64,000 nucleotides of DNA, from assembly GCF_016125515.1 (NCBI RefSeq), contig NZ_WGLO01000018.1, forward strand, positions 51,891 to 115,890, in the 5' to 3' direction. How positions within the stretch are numbered: the stretch's first letter is position 1; each line of letters begins with the position of its first letter. Positions 1 to 8,511 of this stretch are shown in pieces. The notes beneath the pieces were generated by a model. It saw only the letters and a list, made by a program, of their open reading frames with translations. It was not told the DNA's origin and searched no databases. The position numbers were made by a program, and so were the translations under genes. This stretch comes from Hyphomonas sp. Lineage in GTDB: Bacteria; Pseudomonadota; Alphaproteobacteria; Caulobacterales; Hyphomonadaceae.

Positions 1-174
1 GATCGGCAGCACGGCATCCTCGAAAGCCAGCGGCGCCAGCGCCGGGTCGTCGACGAAGGCCGCCCGGTCGAGCGTCTCCATGGCGGTCAGCACGCGCGCA
101 TCCGTCACACCTTCCTGGCGGAGGTGCAGCAGCAGCCGCGCGGCGCGGAACGGGTCGGCGATCAGGTCGGCCAT
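1..174 (-). CDS. pcm: Protein-L-isoaspartate O-methyltransferase, N-terminal part (cut by window edge)
   Basis: Only the first 58 codons are in the window; the gene runs off the left edge. The start is ATG at 172-174, 13 bp inside the surE reading frame. The visible part has the order expected of the family's N-terminal helical region: a leader with DPFRAARLLLHLR, then a REG-VTDARVLTAM stretch and AFEDAVLPI, resembling the 'GI-DERVLAAM ... LAYEDRALPI' region of PCM enzymes. The SAM-binding core lies outside. PCM repairs isoaspartyl residues in aged proteins, and surE-pcm adjacency is common in proteobacteria, which supports the call. The catalytic part cannot be checked. Confidence 0.85.
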   Translation of the reverse strand, partial: MADLIADPFRAARLLLHLRQEGVTDARVLTAMETLDRAAFVDDPALAPLAFEDAVLPI

Positions 175-923
175 GAGGCTTGCAGCGTTCTCAGGAACGC
201 CTCATGCGTCAAGTCCACATGCAGGGGCGAGACCGAAACATAGCCCTCATAGATCGCCCGGAGGTCCGTGCCCTCGTCGGGCCGCGACAGCTTCCCGCGA
301 TAGCCGATCCAGTAATAGTCATTGCCGCGAAGGTCTTCGCGCCGGTCGGTGTGGATGATCGTCTCGTCCCGGAAGCCCTGCCGGGTGACCTGCACGCCGC
401 GCACATCCTCCGGCTCGACGTCGGGGAAGTTCACGTTCAGCACCACATCCTTCGGCCAGCCCATATCGAGCAGCGGCTTCAGCGTCTTCGCGCCCCAGGC
501 CTTGGCCGTCTCCCAGGGCAGCGAACCCCGGTCGCGGAAATTCTGCGCCTGACTGAGCGCAATCGACGGCACCCCCATCTGCATCCCGAACATGGCGGCC
601 GCGACCGTTCCGGAGAAGCTCGTATCCTCGGCGATGTTCTGCCCCCGGTTGACACCCGACAGCACAAGGTCCGGCGGCTCCGGCATCAGGTCCTTGTAGG
701 CCAGCAGCACAGCGTCCGACGGCGTGCCCGCAATCGCCCAGGCCTTCGCCCCCACCTTCCGTACACGCACCGGCTGCGTCAGCGAAATCGCCCGCCCCTT
801 CCCGGACTGTTCCTCTTCCGGCGCCGCAATCCAAATGTCATCGGAGAGCTGCTTCGCAATCTCCTCAAGCACGGAGAGGCCAGGGGCATTGATGCCGTCA
901 TCGTTTGTGAGGAGGATACGCAT
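162..923 (-). CDS. surE: 5'/3'-nucleotidase SurE
   Basis: This is a 253-residue SurE-family nucleoside monophosphatase (stationary-phase survival protein) needing a divalent metal. The N-terminus RILLTNDDG is the family hallmark; the expected metal ligands D8, D9, S40 and N92 (in SGVNRGQN) are all present. I chose ATG at 923 because the motif follows it directly, as in characterised SurE proteins; an in-frame GTG at 938 would add five residues and cannot be excluded. The 3' end overlaps pcm by 13 bp, so the two are probably translated together. serS lies upstream on the same strand across a repeat-containing gap. Confidence 0.95.
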   Translation of the reverse strand: MRILLTNDDGINAPGLSVLEEIAKQLSDDIWIAAPEEEQSGKGRAISLTQPVRVRKVGAKAWAIAGTPSDAVLLAYKDLMPEPPDLVLSGVNRGQNIAEDTSFSGTVAAAMFGMQMGVPSIALSQAQNFRDRGSLPWETAKAWGAKTLKPLLDMGWPKDVVLNVNFPDVEPEDVRGVQVTRQGFRDETIIHTDRREDLRGNDYYWIGYRGKLSRPDEGTDLRAIYEGYVSVSPLHVDLTHEAFLRTLQASWPT

Positions 924-953
924 CGATTGGTCTTTCACAACACTTGCATTCTA

Positions 954-1062
954 TCGCCGCCCCTCTCCCTCGGGGAGAGGGGTAGTGGTGAGGGGCTTGC
1001 GGTTGCGCGCCTAGGCTAGCCCCTCATCCCCCGCCCTTCTCCCCGTGGGAGAAGGGAGTCAC
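954..1062. repeat. Short GC-rich palindromic repeats (REP-like) between serS and surE
   Basis: The gap holds two related hairpins: CCCTCTCCCTCGGGGAGAGGG near 960-980 and CTTCTCCCCGTGGGAGAAG near 1036-1055. A GTGAGGGGC-type spacer lies between them, and its complement GCCCCTCAT recurs at about 1019-1027. This is the usual look of REP-like intergenic elements in alphaproteobacteria. It may act as a terminator or mRNA stabiliser downstream of serS. No coding potential is seen. Confidence 0.6.
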
Positions 1063-1063
1063 C

Positions 1064-2365
1064 TCACTGGATCACCTCGACTCCGCCCATATACGGCACC
1101 AGCGCCTTGGGAACAGTGATCGAGCCGTCCTTGTTCTGATAATTCTCCAGCACTGCCACGAGCGTTCGGCCCACGGCCAGCCCCGACCCGTTCAGCGTAT
1201 GCACGAACTCAGGCTTGGCCTTTGCGTCGGCGCGATAGCGCGCATCCATGCGGCGGGCCTGGAAGTCGCCGCAATAGGAGCAGGACGAAATCTCGCGGTA
1301 GGTGTTCTGCGAGGGCAGCCAGACTTCGAGGTCATATGTCTTGCGCGCCCCTGCCCCCATGTCGCCCGTACAGAGCAGCAGGCGCCGGAAGGGCAAATGG
1401 AGGCGCTTCAGCACTTCTTCCGCGCATTCCGTCATCCGCTCCAGTTCCTTCAGGCCTTCTTCCTCGTTCGCGACGATGGAGACGAGCTCGACCTTGTAGA
1501 ACTGGTGCTGCCGGATCATGCCCTTGGTGTCGCGCCCCGCACTGCCCGCTTCCGACCGGAAACAGGGCGAATGCGCCGTGAACCGCAGCGGCAATTGCGC
1601 TGCCTCAAGGATCTGTTCACGGACAAGATTGGTGAGCGGGACTTCGGCGGTGGGGATGAGAAAATGATCCGCACCGGCAGAGAACAGATCCTCTTCAAAC
1701 TTCGGCAGTTGCCCCGTACCGAAGAGCGCCTGATCGCGCACCAGAAGCGGCACACTCGTTTCCTGATAGCCATGCTCCGTGGTCTGAAGGTCCAGCATGA
1801 AGTTCGCGAGTGCGCGTTCCATGCGGGCGAGCTGTCCGCGTAGCGCCACGAACCGCGCACCGCTCATCTTCGCAGCGGCCTCGAAGTCCATCATCGAAAA
1901 GCCGCTCGGCACCTTGAGCGCTTCGCCCAGGTCGGCATGGTCTTTCGGACTGTTGATCCGCTTCGGCTCGCCCCAGCGGCCCTTTTCCACATTGCCATGC
2001 TCGTCCGTGCCCTCTGGCACTTCGTCGAGCGGCAGGTTCGGCAGGCCCACCAGGATCTCGTCCAGCGCCGTGCGCGTGCGGTCTTCTTCCGCGCCCGCCG
2101 CCTCGATGGAGGCCTTGGCATCGGCCACCAGCGCCATCAGGCGCGCGGCTTCAGGCTCATCCTTCTTGGCTTTCGCCTGGCCGATCAGTTTGGAATTGTC
2201 ATTGCGTGCCTTTTCGCCGTCCTGCTTGGCCGTAGTCGCCGCGCGCCAGGCCTTGTCCAGTTCGAGGATTTTCGAGACCGTTTCAGTCCCCAGCCCGGCC
2301 TTGCGGCGGTTCCAGGCCTTGATGAAGGTGTCGGGGGTCTCGCGGATCGCGCGGATATCGAACAT
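1064..2365 (-). CDS. serS: Seryl-tRNA synthetase
   Basis: This 433-residue class II aminoacyl-tRNA synthetase charges tRNA-Ser (and tRNA-Sec) with serine in the cytoplasm. The N-terminal ~110 residues are the long antiparallel coiled coil that grips the tRNA (Lys/Glu/Ala-rich from MFDIRAIRE). The catalytic core shows motif 2 ([21 protein letters not shown]), then a [15 protein letters not shown] segment, and motif 3 ([17 protein letters not shown]). An upstream in-frame start at 2437 would add 24 residues unlike the family, so ATG at 2365 is preferred. Its position between the tat genes and surE matches the Caulobacter-type arrangement, apart from the inserted NYN gene. Confidence 0.97.
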   Translation of the reverse strand: MFDIRAIRETPDTFIKAWNRRKAGLGTETVSKILELDKAWRAATTAKQDGEKARNDNSKLIGQAKAKKDEPEAARLMALVADAKASIEAAGAEEDRTRTALDEILVGLPNLPLDEVPEGTDEHGNVEKGRWGEPKRINSPKDHADLGEALKVPSGFSMMDFEAAAKMSGARFVALRGQLARMERALANFMLDLQTTEHGYQETSVPLLVRDQALFGTGQLPKFEEDLFSAGADHFLIPTAEVPLTNLVREQILEAAQLPLRFTAHSPCFRSEAGSAGRDTKGMIRQHQFYKVELVSIVANEEEGLKELERMTECAEEVLKRLHLPFRRLLLCTGDMGAGARKTYDLEVWLPSQNTYREISSCSYCGDFQARRMDARYRADAKAKPEFVHTLNGSGLAVGRTLVAVLENYQNKDGSITVPKALVPYMGGVEVIQ

Positions 2366-2453
2366 GGGGTGGTCTCGGTCTCGGAGGGTCGGAAGGTTCG
2401 CGACAGGCTGTAATCCGCGCCACCCCCTCCTGTCCACATGGGGAGACGCGCGG

Positions 2454-3470
2454 TCAGGCCGGTGAGGACAGTCCCGAACGCACGGACGCTATCTCGTCGT
2501 CCTCGGTCATACGCTCACGCTCCGGCTCAGCCGGCGCCATGCGCTGGGCGCGCGGATTGCCGGCAGGCTCACGATAGACGATTTCGACGCGGCCCTGCCC
2601 CAGCGTCTTCACCTCGATCTCGGGATGGATGACTGACAGGCGGCGCATCATCGCCGCAAAATTCTTGTGGCCGAGCCAAGGGCGGATGCCATTCTGGTAG
2701 GCGGGGGTGAATTCCGGGATCGCGGTCAGCGTGCGCACGATCTTGGACTTCGAGAGCACCTGGTCCGGCATCCGCTCGCCGAGCGCCTTCACCATGTCGG
2801 CTGCGCGCTGCAGCTCCGGCGCCAGGGTCGAGCCGGCGCCCTCGCTGGTGTTGAGCGCCGCCCGCACCCGGCCCATCAGCGGCGACTGGCGCTCGCGCTG
2901 CAGGGTCAGCGGCGCAATCTCCGGCGGCGGCGAGCGCAGCTGGTACCATTTGCGCGGGGCGCGCTCATACTTGAATGCCTCCTTCATCGCCGCGATGTGG
3001 ATCACCGCGTCAGCATGCTGGCTGTAGAGTTCATAGGTCGGGTCGGTTTCCTTGCCCGCCGTCACCACGCGCAGGCCCGGATGCTGCACCCGGTTGACCA
3101 CCGGCACGAAGTCCGAATCCGTCGTCAGCACGATCAGTTCATCGAGCTTTTTCGTCTGCAAGGCGAGTTCGATCGCGTCCATGGTGATCACGATGTCGGC
3201 CGAGCTCTTGCCGGCGCTGATCTTGCGCTTAGCGAGGGCGCGGCAGTTGAACGCTTCGAAGCCGGCGCGTTCGAAATCGCTGCGGTACCTGTCGAATTGC
3301 AGGTTCCAGTAGACCCGCTTGTGCAGGAAGGTGCGGCGGCGGCCACCGACCGACAGCGCGCCATCCTCCAGCCACAAAAGCCAGTTATCGAGGTGCGTCA
3401 CAACATCGTCGCTTGTCGCGCCGAAGATGTTGTCGAAGTCGACCAGCAATACGCTTCTGACGCGCGCCAC
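2454..3470 (-). CDS. NYN-domain (LabA/PIN-like) protein, putative RNase
   Basis: The protein has 338 residues. Residues 1-165 look like a NYN domain, a PIN-like metal-dependent nuclease fold: LLVDFDN at the N-terminus, [10 protein letters not shown] in the middle and [11 protein letters not shown] give the scattered acidic residues expected of the active site. The C-terminal third (about 230-315) includes KSKIVRTL...[12 protein letters not shown] and fits a winged-helix OST-HTH/LOTUS-like RNA-binding module; I hold that assignment loosely. The start is GTG, with a good GAGGAG ribosome site 8 bases upstream. Residues 315-338 are polar and likely disordered. The substrate is unknown. Its place between tatC and serS gives no functional clue. 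Confidence 0.8.
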   Translation of the reverse strand: MARVRSVLLVDFDNIFGATSDDVVTHLDNWLLWLEDGALSVGGRRRTFLHKRVYWNLQFDRYRSDFERAGFEAFNCRALAKRKISAGKSSADIVITMDAIELALQTKKLDELIVLTTDSDFVPVVNRVQHPGLRVVTAGKETDPTYELYSQHADAVIHIAAMKEAFKYERAPRKWYQLRSPPPEIAPLTLQRERQSPLMGRVRAALNTSEGAGSTLAPELQRAADMVKALGERMPDQVLSKSKIVRTLTAIPEFTPAYQNGIRPWLGHKNFAAMMRRLSVIHPEIEVKTLGQGRVEIVYREPAGNPRAQRMAPAEPERERMTEDDEIASVRSGLSSPA

Positions 3471-3571
3471 GCGATGCGCTCCTCGTTTCTCGAGTGACGG
3501 GCCCTGACCCGTCGTTCACAATCGACACCTGCAAGAAAAATGCAACCGGTGCACCGCAGGCAATTCAGGGT

Positions 3572-4399
3572 TCAGGTTTTTCCCGCTGCAGCCGAATCTT
3601 CCGCCAAAACCTTCTTTTCAATAAGTTTTACGCAGAAGATCGAGATTTCGTAGAGCAGGTAGACCGGCCCGGCGAGCAGGAGCTGGGACATCGGGTCCGG
3701 CGGTGTGAACACCGCCGCAAAGGCCAGGATGGCCACAATGGCATACTTGCGCCCGGTCGCGAGCATGGCCGAGGAGACAATCCCGATACGGGCCAGCAGG
3801 GTCAGGATCAGCGGCAGCTGGAAGGACAGGCCGAAGGCCAGCATCAGTGCCATCACGAGGGACAGGTAATCTGCGACCTTGGGCAGGAGGCGGATGGTGG
3901 TGCCGGCCGCCTGGATCTGCTCCATCGACACGGTGAACCGCGCCAGCATCGGTAGCATGATGAAATAGACGAAAGCCGCCCCCAGCGCGAACAGGATCGG
4001 TGCCAGCACCAGATAGGGCCAGAACGCCCCCCGCTCGGACTTGTAGAGGCCCGGCGCCACGAACGCGTAGACCTGCCAGGCAATCACCGGGAAGGCCAGG
4101 AACAGACCTGCAAACACGGCAATCTTCAGCTGCGCGAAGAAGAATTCCATCGGGGCGGTGAAGATGAATTCCAGCGGCGTGCCGCGGATGTCTTCGGCCA
4201 CGGCGGCGAAGGGCTTGATCAGCAACAGGTAGATGTCGCTGGCGAAATAGAAGCTGATGATCGCCCCAACTGTCAGGGCCAGCAGGCACTTGATGAGGCG
4301 GGCGCGCAGTTCGTTGAGGTGCTCCAGCAGTGGAGCGCGGCTCGATTCGACCTCGTCGTGGATCTCAGGCTGTTCGTCCTTCGGGGGCGTGTAGCTCAT
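3572..4399 (-). CDS. tatC: Sec-independent translocase subunit TatC
   Basis: This 275-residue inner-membrane protein is the core of the twin-arginine translocase and binds RR signal peptides of folded exported proteins. It has the cytoplasmic signature LLEHLNELRARL (about residues 24-35) before the first membrane helix, and six hydrophobic segments overall. The C-terminus ends with a charged, Ala-rich tail. Its ATG overlaps the tatB stop by 4 bp (ATGA), so translation is coupled. The gene order tatA-tatB-tatC is the standard one. Confidence 0.97.
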   Translation of the reverse strand: MSYTPPKDEQPEIHDEVESSRAPLLEHLNELRARLIKCLLALTVGAIISFYFASDIYLLLIKPFAAVAEDIRGTPLEFIFTAPMEFFFAQLKIAVFAGLFLAFPVIAWQVYAFVAPGLYKSERGAFWPYLVLAPILFALGAAFVYFIMLPMLARFTVSMEQIQAAGTTIRLLPKVADYLSLVMALMLAFGLSFQLPLILTLLARIGIVSSAMLATGRKYAIVAILAFAAVFTPPDPMSQLLLAGPVYLLYEISIFCVKLIEKKVLAEDSAAAGKT

Positions 4400-4767
4400 G
4401 GCGCCTTGTCCTCCGGCGCGGGCGGCGGCGTCTGCGCGTCGGGTTCAGGCTCTGGCTCAGGCGCTGCATCAGGCGTGCTGCGCATCACAGCAGAGTTGAT
4501 GTCCGCCTCGACTGCCGCAAGATCTTCGGCCGCCTGGGTCATCGCGTTGGAGCGTTTCAGCGCCTCGATTTCCTTTTTCAGCTCATCCAGCTCGCTCTGG
4601 CGCGCGATGTCGTCGAAAGCGGCCTGGAACTCGCTGGCCATGCGCCGGCCCTTGCCGATGATCTGGCCCAGCTTGCGCATCAGCAAAGGCAAATCCTTCG
4701 GGCCGATGAAGATCAGCGCCGCAAGACCAAGGACAAGTATTTCGGAAAACCCGATACCGGGCAGCAT
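4396..4767 (-). CDS. tatB: Sec-independent translocase subunit TatB
   Basis: The 123-residue protein has a single N-terminal membrane helix (MLPGIGFSEILVLGLAALIF), the hinge GPKDLP and an amphipathic helix, followed by a coiled-coil region rich in Glu/Lys (about 50-85) and a Pro/Glu tail. This is the TatB layout: it partners TatC in signal-peptide recognition. FSE near the start of the membrane helix, rather than a TatA-like polar residue, separates it from TatA. It sits between tatA and tatC in one transcription unit. Confidence 0.95.
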   Translation of the reverse strand: MLPGIGFSEILVLGLAALIFIGPKDLPLLMRKLGQIIGKGRRMASEFQAAFDDIARQSELDELKKEIEALKRSNAMTQAAEDLAAVEADINSAVMRSTPDAAPEPEPEPDAQTPPPAPEDKAP

Positions 4768-4791
4768 GGCAATGCGCCCTTCGATCAGCGA

Positions 4792-5004
4792 TTACGAAGA
4801 GGACTTCGTTTCGTCCTTCTTCGGCGTGATGTTGAGAAGGTCGTCCTTGTCGGCCGGCTTCGTCTCTTCATCCTTCAGGCCCTTGCGGAACGCCCCGATC
4901 CCCTTGGCCATGTCGCCCATGATCGAGGAAATGCGCCCGCGTCCTCCGAAAAGGAGGATGGCCACAACCGCGACCAACAAAATCTGCATCCAACCGGGCG
5001 CCAT
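4792..5004 (-). CDS. tatA: Sec-independent translocase subunit TatA
   Basis: This is a 70-residue pore-forming Tat subunit. It has one N-terminal membrane helix (MQILLVAVVAILLFGG), then the FGGRGRIS hinge and an amphipathic helix with MGDMAKGIGAFRKG, the usual alphaproteobacterial TatA pattern, then a charged tail. I chose ATG at 5004 because an AGGAG ribosome site lies 8 bases upstream and the resulting protein begins like known TatA; an extension to 5058 would add 18 unlike residues and reach towards the divergent xthA. It is the first gene of tatABC on this strand. Confidence 0.93.
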   Translation of the reverse strand: MAPGWMQILLVAVVAILLFGGRGRISSIMGDMAKGIGAFRKGLKDEETKPADKDDLLNITPKKDETKSSS

Positions 5005-5084
5005 GCGCAAACTCCTGATGATTTGCCCAACTATAGAGCCCCGAACCTGCTGGAACAATGGGGCGAAGCTGTTATGCAGGGCCG

Positions 5085-5861
5085 ATGCGGATTGCGACCT
5101 GGAATGTTAACTCGGTGAAAGCGCGCCTGGCGACGGTGCTGGAGGTGCTGGATGCCATCGCGGCGGACGTCGTTTGCCTTCAGGAACTGAAGTGCGAGAC
5201 CGACGCCTTCCCCTATCTCGAACTGGAAGACCACGGCTGGACCTGCGCCGTGCACGGGCAGAAATCCTATAACGGCGTTGCGATTCTCTCGAAATTCCCG
5301 CTTGAGGATATCTCGACGGAGATGCGTACTCTGAAAGACGATCAGGCGCGCTATATCGAGGCGACCGTGCTGTGCGAGCGGCCGGTGCGAGTCGCCGGCG
5401 TCTATGTGCCGAACGGCAACCCAGCCCCCGGCGAGCGCTATGACTACAAGCTGGAATGGACCGACGCGCTGGAGCGCCACGCCGCCGCGATGCTGAAGGA
5501 CGAGGCGCCGTTCGTGATCTGCGGCGACTATAACGTGATCCCGGCGCCGGAAGACTGCTGGGACGACACGGTGTGGAACACCGACGCACTCGGCCTGCCG
5601 GAGAGCCGGGCGGGCCTGCGCCGGCTGAAACATCTCGGCCTGACCGACGCTTTCGCGGCCTGTGACGGGCGCGCCCACCAATACACCTTCTGGGATTATC
5701 AAGGCGGCGCCTTCCAGAAGGATCACGGCATCCGCATTGACCATGTGCTCGCCTGCCCCCGGATGACCGACCGTCTCGAAGCCGCCGAAATCTACCGCAA
5801 GGCCCGCGCCCTCGACAAACCGTCAGACCATGTTCCGCTGATCGCGACTTTCGCGGATTAG
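5085..5861 (+). CDS. xthA: Exodeoxyribonuclease III (AP endonuclease)
   Basis: The 258-residue protein belongs to the exonuclease-endonuclease-phosphatase superfamily and acts in base-excision repair, cutting at abasic sites and trimming 3' ends. Landmarks are WNVNS (N7), LQELK (catalytic metal-binding E34), SYNGVAILSK, VYVPNG, CGDYNVIP and the C-terminal SDHVP with H249. ATG at 5085 gives the standard MRIATWNVNSVKAR start; the frame is open further upstream but those residues do not match the family. It is divergent from tatA with about 80 bp between the two starts. Confidence 0.97.
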   Translation: MRIATWNVNSVKARLATVLEVLDAIAADVVCLQELKCETDAFPYLELEDHGWTCAVHGQKSYNGVAILSKFPLEDISTEMRTLKDDQARYIEATVLCERPVRVAGVYVPNGNPAPGERYDYKLEWTDALERHAAAMLKDEAPFVICGDYNVIPAPEDCWDDTVWNTDALGLPESRAGLRRLKHLGLTDAFAACDGRAHQYTFWDYQGGAFQKDHGIRIDHVLACPRMTDRLEAAEIYRKARALDKPSDHVPLIATFAD

Positions 5862-5933
5862 GCAGCACGTGAGGCCGGGCGCAGCTTTGGGGCTGGCCGG
5901 TTTGGGGATCTGGCGTCTTTCCAACCTCCGCGC

Positions 5934-5953
5934 ATCCCGGCATGCACCGGGAT
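5934..5953. repeat. Palindrome ATCCCGG-N6-CCGGGAT
   Basis: A perfect 7-bp inverted repeat with loop CATGCA lies 70 bases after the xthA stop. It resembles the 'cccggcatgcaccggg' type of dispersed extragenic palindrome found in many alphaproteobacteria. It lacks a T-run, so a terminator role is only possible. Confidence 0.5.
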
Positions 5954-6253
5954 AACAAGAGTTTCCGGTAAGTGTTGGGGTTGTGGATGAGGGGCCCGTC
6001 CCGCCCGCGTGCCGGGCTGAGAGGTCGTCCACCAAAAGATTGTCTGGAAGACTGGTCTCCCAGCTTGGATCACTGAGCTCACGGAAAGTGTAGGGGATTG
6101 GTTTGTAGAGGTCCGGGGCCTCCGCCTGCTGAGGGGGTGCGTTCGAGGCGATGAGCCAGTTTGCAAGCGCTTGTCCTTGCTCAGCAGTTTCTTTTTAAGA
6201 CCCCCGGATTTTGTTGCGTAAGTCCCTGCTCTGCCGGGATGAGCGAAGGGGGC

Positions 6254-6271
6254 CCCCGGTTTACACCGGGG
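6254..6271 (-). terminator. Hairpin downstream of entericidin gene
   Basis: CCCCGGT-TTAC-ACCGGGG is a perfect 7-bp stem beginning 12 bases beyond the stop codon of the minus-strand lipoprotein gene. Position suggests a terminator, but there is no following T-run. Confidence 0.4.
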
Positions 6272-6283
6272 CGAGTAGCCGCC

Positions 6284-6529
6284 TTACTTGCAGGTCGGGT
6301 GGCCGCTTTTGCCTTTGAGTTCAGGGGCTCCGGAGTCGCATTTCTTTTCGGTGGGGGCACCTTTGGATCCGCTGCCGGGTTCGAACAGGAAGTCGCTGAC
6401 CTCATCTGCGGTGTGGCCGATGGCTTCGCCGGCGACCTGAAGATCTTCGCCGGCGCCGGCAACCGTGTTGCAGGCGGAAAGGGCCGACATGGCCAAGGCG
6501 GCGGCAGCCAGAAGTTTGAGGCGCGACAT
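6284..6529 (-). CDS. Entericidin-like small lipoprotein
   Basis: The 81-residue protein has a lipoprotein signal (basic MSRLK, hydrophobic core, lipobox SAC with Cys at residue 20). NTVAGAGEDLQVAGEAIGHTA follows, the core of the EcnA/EcnB entericidin family (CNTvkGaGkDiq-gGeai). Entericidins are small membrane-active lipoproteins proposed to act as toxin/antidote pairs in stationary phase. Here an extra 40-residue tail, rich in Gly/Lys with two Cys, follows the family core. A second, shorter member lies about 500 bp away at 7023-7175 on the same strand. Confidence 0.75.
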   Translation of the reverse strand: MSRLKLLAAAALAMSALSACNTVAGAGEDLQVAGEAIGHTADEVSDFLFEPGSGSKGAPTEKKCDSGAPELKGKSGHPTCK

Positions 6530-6635
6530 TGCAGTATCTCCTTTCGCAGGGCGAACAGCTCAAATAACCTTGCCGAAATAAGGCACCCGTCGACTTTCAG
6601 CCAGACCCTCCCCGCATTTTTCCCGGAGTTCACGA

Positions 6636-6980
6636 ATGCCCTCGCACATTCTGCCGATCGTCCTGTTATCGGTATCGAACCTGTTCATGACCTTTGCCTG
6701 GTACGGACACCTGAAGTTCAAAGCGGCCCCCTTGCTGCTGGTCATCTTCGCAAGCTGGGGGCTGGCCCTGCTGGAGTATTGCTTCGCCGTGCCCGCCAAC
6801 CGCTGGGGCAGCAGTGTCTACTCGACGGCCCAATTGAAGACGATACAAGAGGTGATCACCCTGATCGTGTTTGCCGGATTTTCGGTGTGGGTGCTCAAGG
6901 AGCCACTCGGCTGGAACCACGCGGTAGGGTTCGGACTGATCGCGCTGGGCGCCTGGTTCATCTTCGAGGGCAAGGGATGA
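6636..6980 (+). CDS. DUF486 (DMT-like) small membrane protein
   Basis: The 114-residue protein has four predicted membrane helices. It matches the DUF486 pattern: an N-terminal LLSVSNLFMTFAWYGHLKF, a central SWGLALLEYCFAVPANRWG, then LKTIQEVITL and a last helix ending in FIFEGKG. DUF486 is placed in the drug/metabolite transporter superfamily as a half-size member. No substrate is known. It lies between two entericidin-like genes on the other strand, with a 9-bp-stem hairpin just after its stop. Confidence 0.85.
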   Translation: MPSHILPIVLLSVSNLFMTFAWYGHLKFKAAPLLLVIFASWGLALLEYCFAVPANRWGSSVYSTAQLKTIQEVITLIVFAGFSVWVLKEPLGWNHAVGFGLIALGAWFIFEGKG

Positions 6981-6982
6981 GC

Positions 6983-7006
6983 GGCGGAGCCTGTTGAGGC
7001 TCCGCC
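6983..7006. terminator. Bidirectional hairpin between DUF486 gene and entericidin gene
   Basis: GGCGGAGCC-TGTTGA-GGCTCCGCC is a perfect 9-bp stem with a 6-base loop. It starts 3 bases after the DUF486 stop and lies 17 bases from the end of the convergent lipoprotein gene. It probably terminates one or both transcripts; there is no strong T-run. Confidence 0.6.
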
Positions 7007-7022
7007 GGTGCAGGACCGTCGA

Positions 7023-7175
7023 TTACTCGGTGATTTCTTTTTCGACGTCGGTGGCAACTTTTTCAACGGCTTCGCCGCCAGCCTGGACGTCTTTGCCGAC
7101 GCCTTTGACCGTGTTGCAGGCAGCCAACGTCGGGACGAGGGCGGCAACAAAAAGTGCAGCTACGATTTTCTTCAT
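7023..7175 (-). CDS. Entericidin-like small lipoprotein
   Basis: The 50-residue peptide begins MKKIVAALFVAALVPTLAAC and continues NTVKGVGKDVQAGGEAVEKVA, a textbook entericidin A/B family layout with lipobox LAAC (Cys 20). ATG at 7175 has an AGGAG ribosome site 9 bases upstream; a longer frame to 7283 is open but does not look like a signal peptide. The mature part is only about 30 residues and amphipathic. It is paired in orientation with the longer entericidin-like gene at 6284-6529. Confidence 0.85.
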   Translation of the reverse strand: MKKIVAALFVAALVPTLAACNTVKGVGKDVQAGGEAVEKVATDVEKEITE

Positions 7176-7344
7176 GTGTTCAATCTCCTGCTTAGTGTCG
7201 TTTAATGATCTAGGCCTGCCGTCTCGGGCATAGCAGGGCTTCTGTAATCCGATCTTGCCGAAACTGTGGCAGAATTGGCGCAACTGCCCAGAGCCGCACG
7301 CGACCCGTTTTCAAGCCGGGCGACTCCCTGCTAAGGAGCGGCGC

Positions 7345-8013
7345 ATGAAAACAGCCGTGATCGTCTTCCCGGGGTCGAACTGCGACCGTGATGCGCTGGA
7401 TGCGCTGCGACAGGCCACCGGCAAGGCGCCGGCCATGGTCTGGCACAAGGACGGGGCGATCCCGGAGGGTACGGATCTAGTCATGGTGCCGGGCGGGTTC
7501 TCCTACGGGGACTACCTGCGCTGCGGCGCGATGGCGGGCAACTCGCCGGTCATCTCGCAGCTGACCGCCCATGCGGCGCGCGGCGGCTACGTACTGGGCG
7601 TGTGCAACGGCTTCCAGATCCTGACCGAGACGGGCCTCTTGCCGGGCGCGCTGGTGCGCAATGCCTCGCTGCACTTCGTCTGCCGGCCGCAGAAGCTGAC
7701 CGTCGAGAGCACGAACACCGCCTTTACCAGCGCCTACAAGGGCGCGGGCGAGATCGTTATTCCGATCGCCCATGCGGAGGGCAACTACTATGCCGATGCG
7801 GCGACGCTGGACCGGCTGGAAGGCGATGGCCGCGTGGCGTTCCGCTATGCGCCGGGCGAGAACCCGAACGGCGCGGCGCGCGACATTGCGGGCGTGCTGT
7901 CCGAGAATGGCCGGGTGCTGGGCATGATGCCCCACCCCGAGCGGGCGATGGGCAACGCGGAGTGCGGCGGTGACGGCGCGGCTCTGTTCGCAAGCCTGAT
8001 GGCGGCCGCGTGA
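7345..8013 (+). CDS. purQ: Phosphoribosylformylglycinamidine synthase, glutaminase subunit
   Basis: This 222-residue class I glutamine amidotransferase supplies ammonia to PurL in step 4 of purine synthesis. It shows [13 protein letters not shown], the nucleophile motif GVCNGFQIL (C87) and the catalytic pair H197/E199 in MPHPER. AAGGAG lies 6 bases before the ATG. The small-subunit purS, usually adjacent, is not in this window, and purL is 4.2 kb downstream rather than next door. The stop overlaps the following cytochrome gene by 3 bases (GTGA). Confidence 0.96.
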   Translation: MKTAVIVFPGSNCDRDALDALRQATGKAPAMVWHKDGAIPEGTDLVMVPGGFSYGDYLRCGAMAGNSPVISQLTAHAARGGYVLGVCNGFQILTETGLLPGALVRNASLHFVCRPQKLTVESTNTAFTSAYKGAGEIVIPIAHAEGNYYADAATLDRLEGDGRVAFRYAPGENPNGAARDIAGVLSENGRVLGMMPHPERAMGNAECGGDGAALFASLMAAA

Positions 8014-8399
8014 TCCGGCGGGGCGGCCTCGGCCTTGCCCTGTTCCTCGCGCTGATGGCTGGCGCCTGTTCCAAGGCGGTTGAAGACGAACCCGTTGCGG
8101 CGCCCGCGCCGGCGGTGGGAGATGTCATCTCCAACTCGATGGCGGGGCGCGGCGAGGCGATTGCGGAGCTCGCGTGTGCGCAGTGCCATGCGATCGGCGC
8201 GACCGGAGACAGCCCCCATCCCGATGCCCCGCCCTTCCGTCTGCTGAGCCGGACGGTTGACCTGGACACGCTGCCGGAGCGGTTTGCCGAAGGCCACATT
8301 ACCAGCCACCCGGACATGCCCGACTGGCAGTTCGAGGAGGTCGATATGGAAGGCCTGATCGCCTATCTCGAAAAGGTGCAGGCGCCGGATTCGGAATGA
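8010..8399 (+). CDS. Small c-type cytochrome, exported
   Basis: The 129-residue protein starts with GTG overlapping the purQ stop. A hydrophobic N-terminus ends near C20 (MAGAC), so it may be a lipoprotein, though the lipobox is weak. One haem-c site, CAQCH, lies at residues 56-60, and a likely distal ligand Met103 occurs in PDMPDW, the usual arrangement of monohaem class I cytochromes c. The C-terminal helix ([10 protein letters not shown]) is the family's last helix. Partner oxidase or dehydrogenase cannot be named. Confidence 0.8.
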   Translation: MIRRGGLGLALFLALMAGACSKAVEDEPVAAPAPAVGDVISNSMAGRGEAIAELACAQCHAIGATGDSPHPDAPPFRLLSRTVDLDTLPERFAEGHITSHPDMPDWQFEEVDMEGLIAYLEKVQAPDSE

Positions 8400-8511
8400 C
8401 CGCGCGTGGGTGTCGCGCCGCGAAGTCTGCAAATTGTCTTATTTGCGCTCCCTCTTCCGCCGGAATGACGCAGCCATTTTCAGGCTTCAATCAGGTGCGG
8501 GAGACACAATC

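Larger units (their letters stand above)
5862..6283. other. Intergenic region without recognisable gene
   Basis: About 420 bases between xthA and the entericidin gene contain only short, overlapping, low-quality open frames on both strands. None has a convincing start, ribosome site or family resemblance. The region holds two perfect hairpins (5934-5953 and 6254-6271), listed separately. I see no RNA gene or mobile-element remnant that can be named. Confidence 0.6.

Noticed and set aside
5858..6166. Protein gene on the minus strand after xthA
   Set aside because: The frame has no ribosome site, its translation looks like a read-through of palindromic repeat DNA, and it overlaps other equally poor frames.
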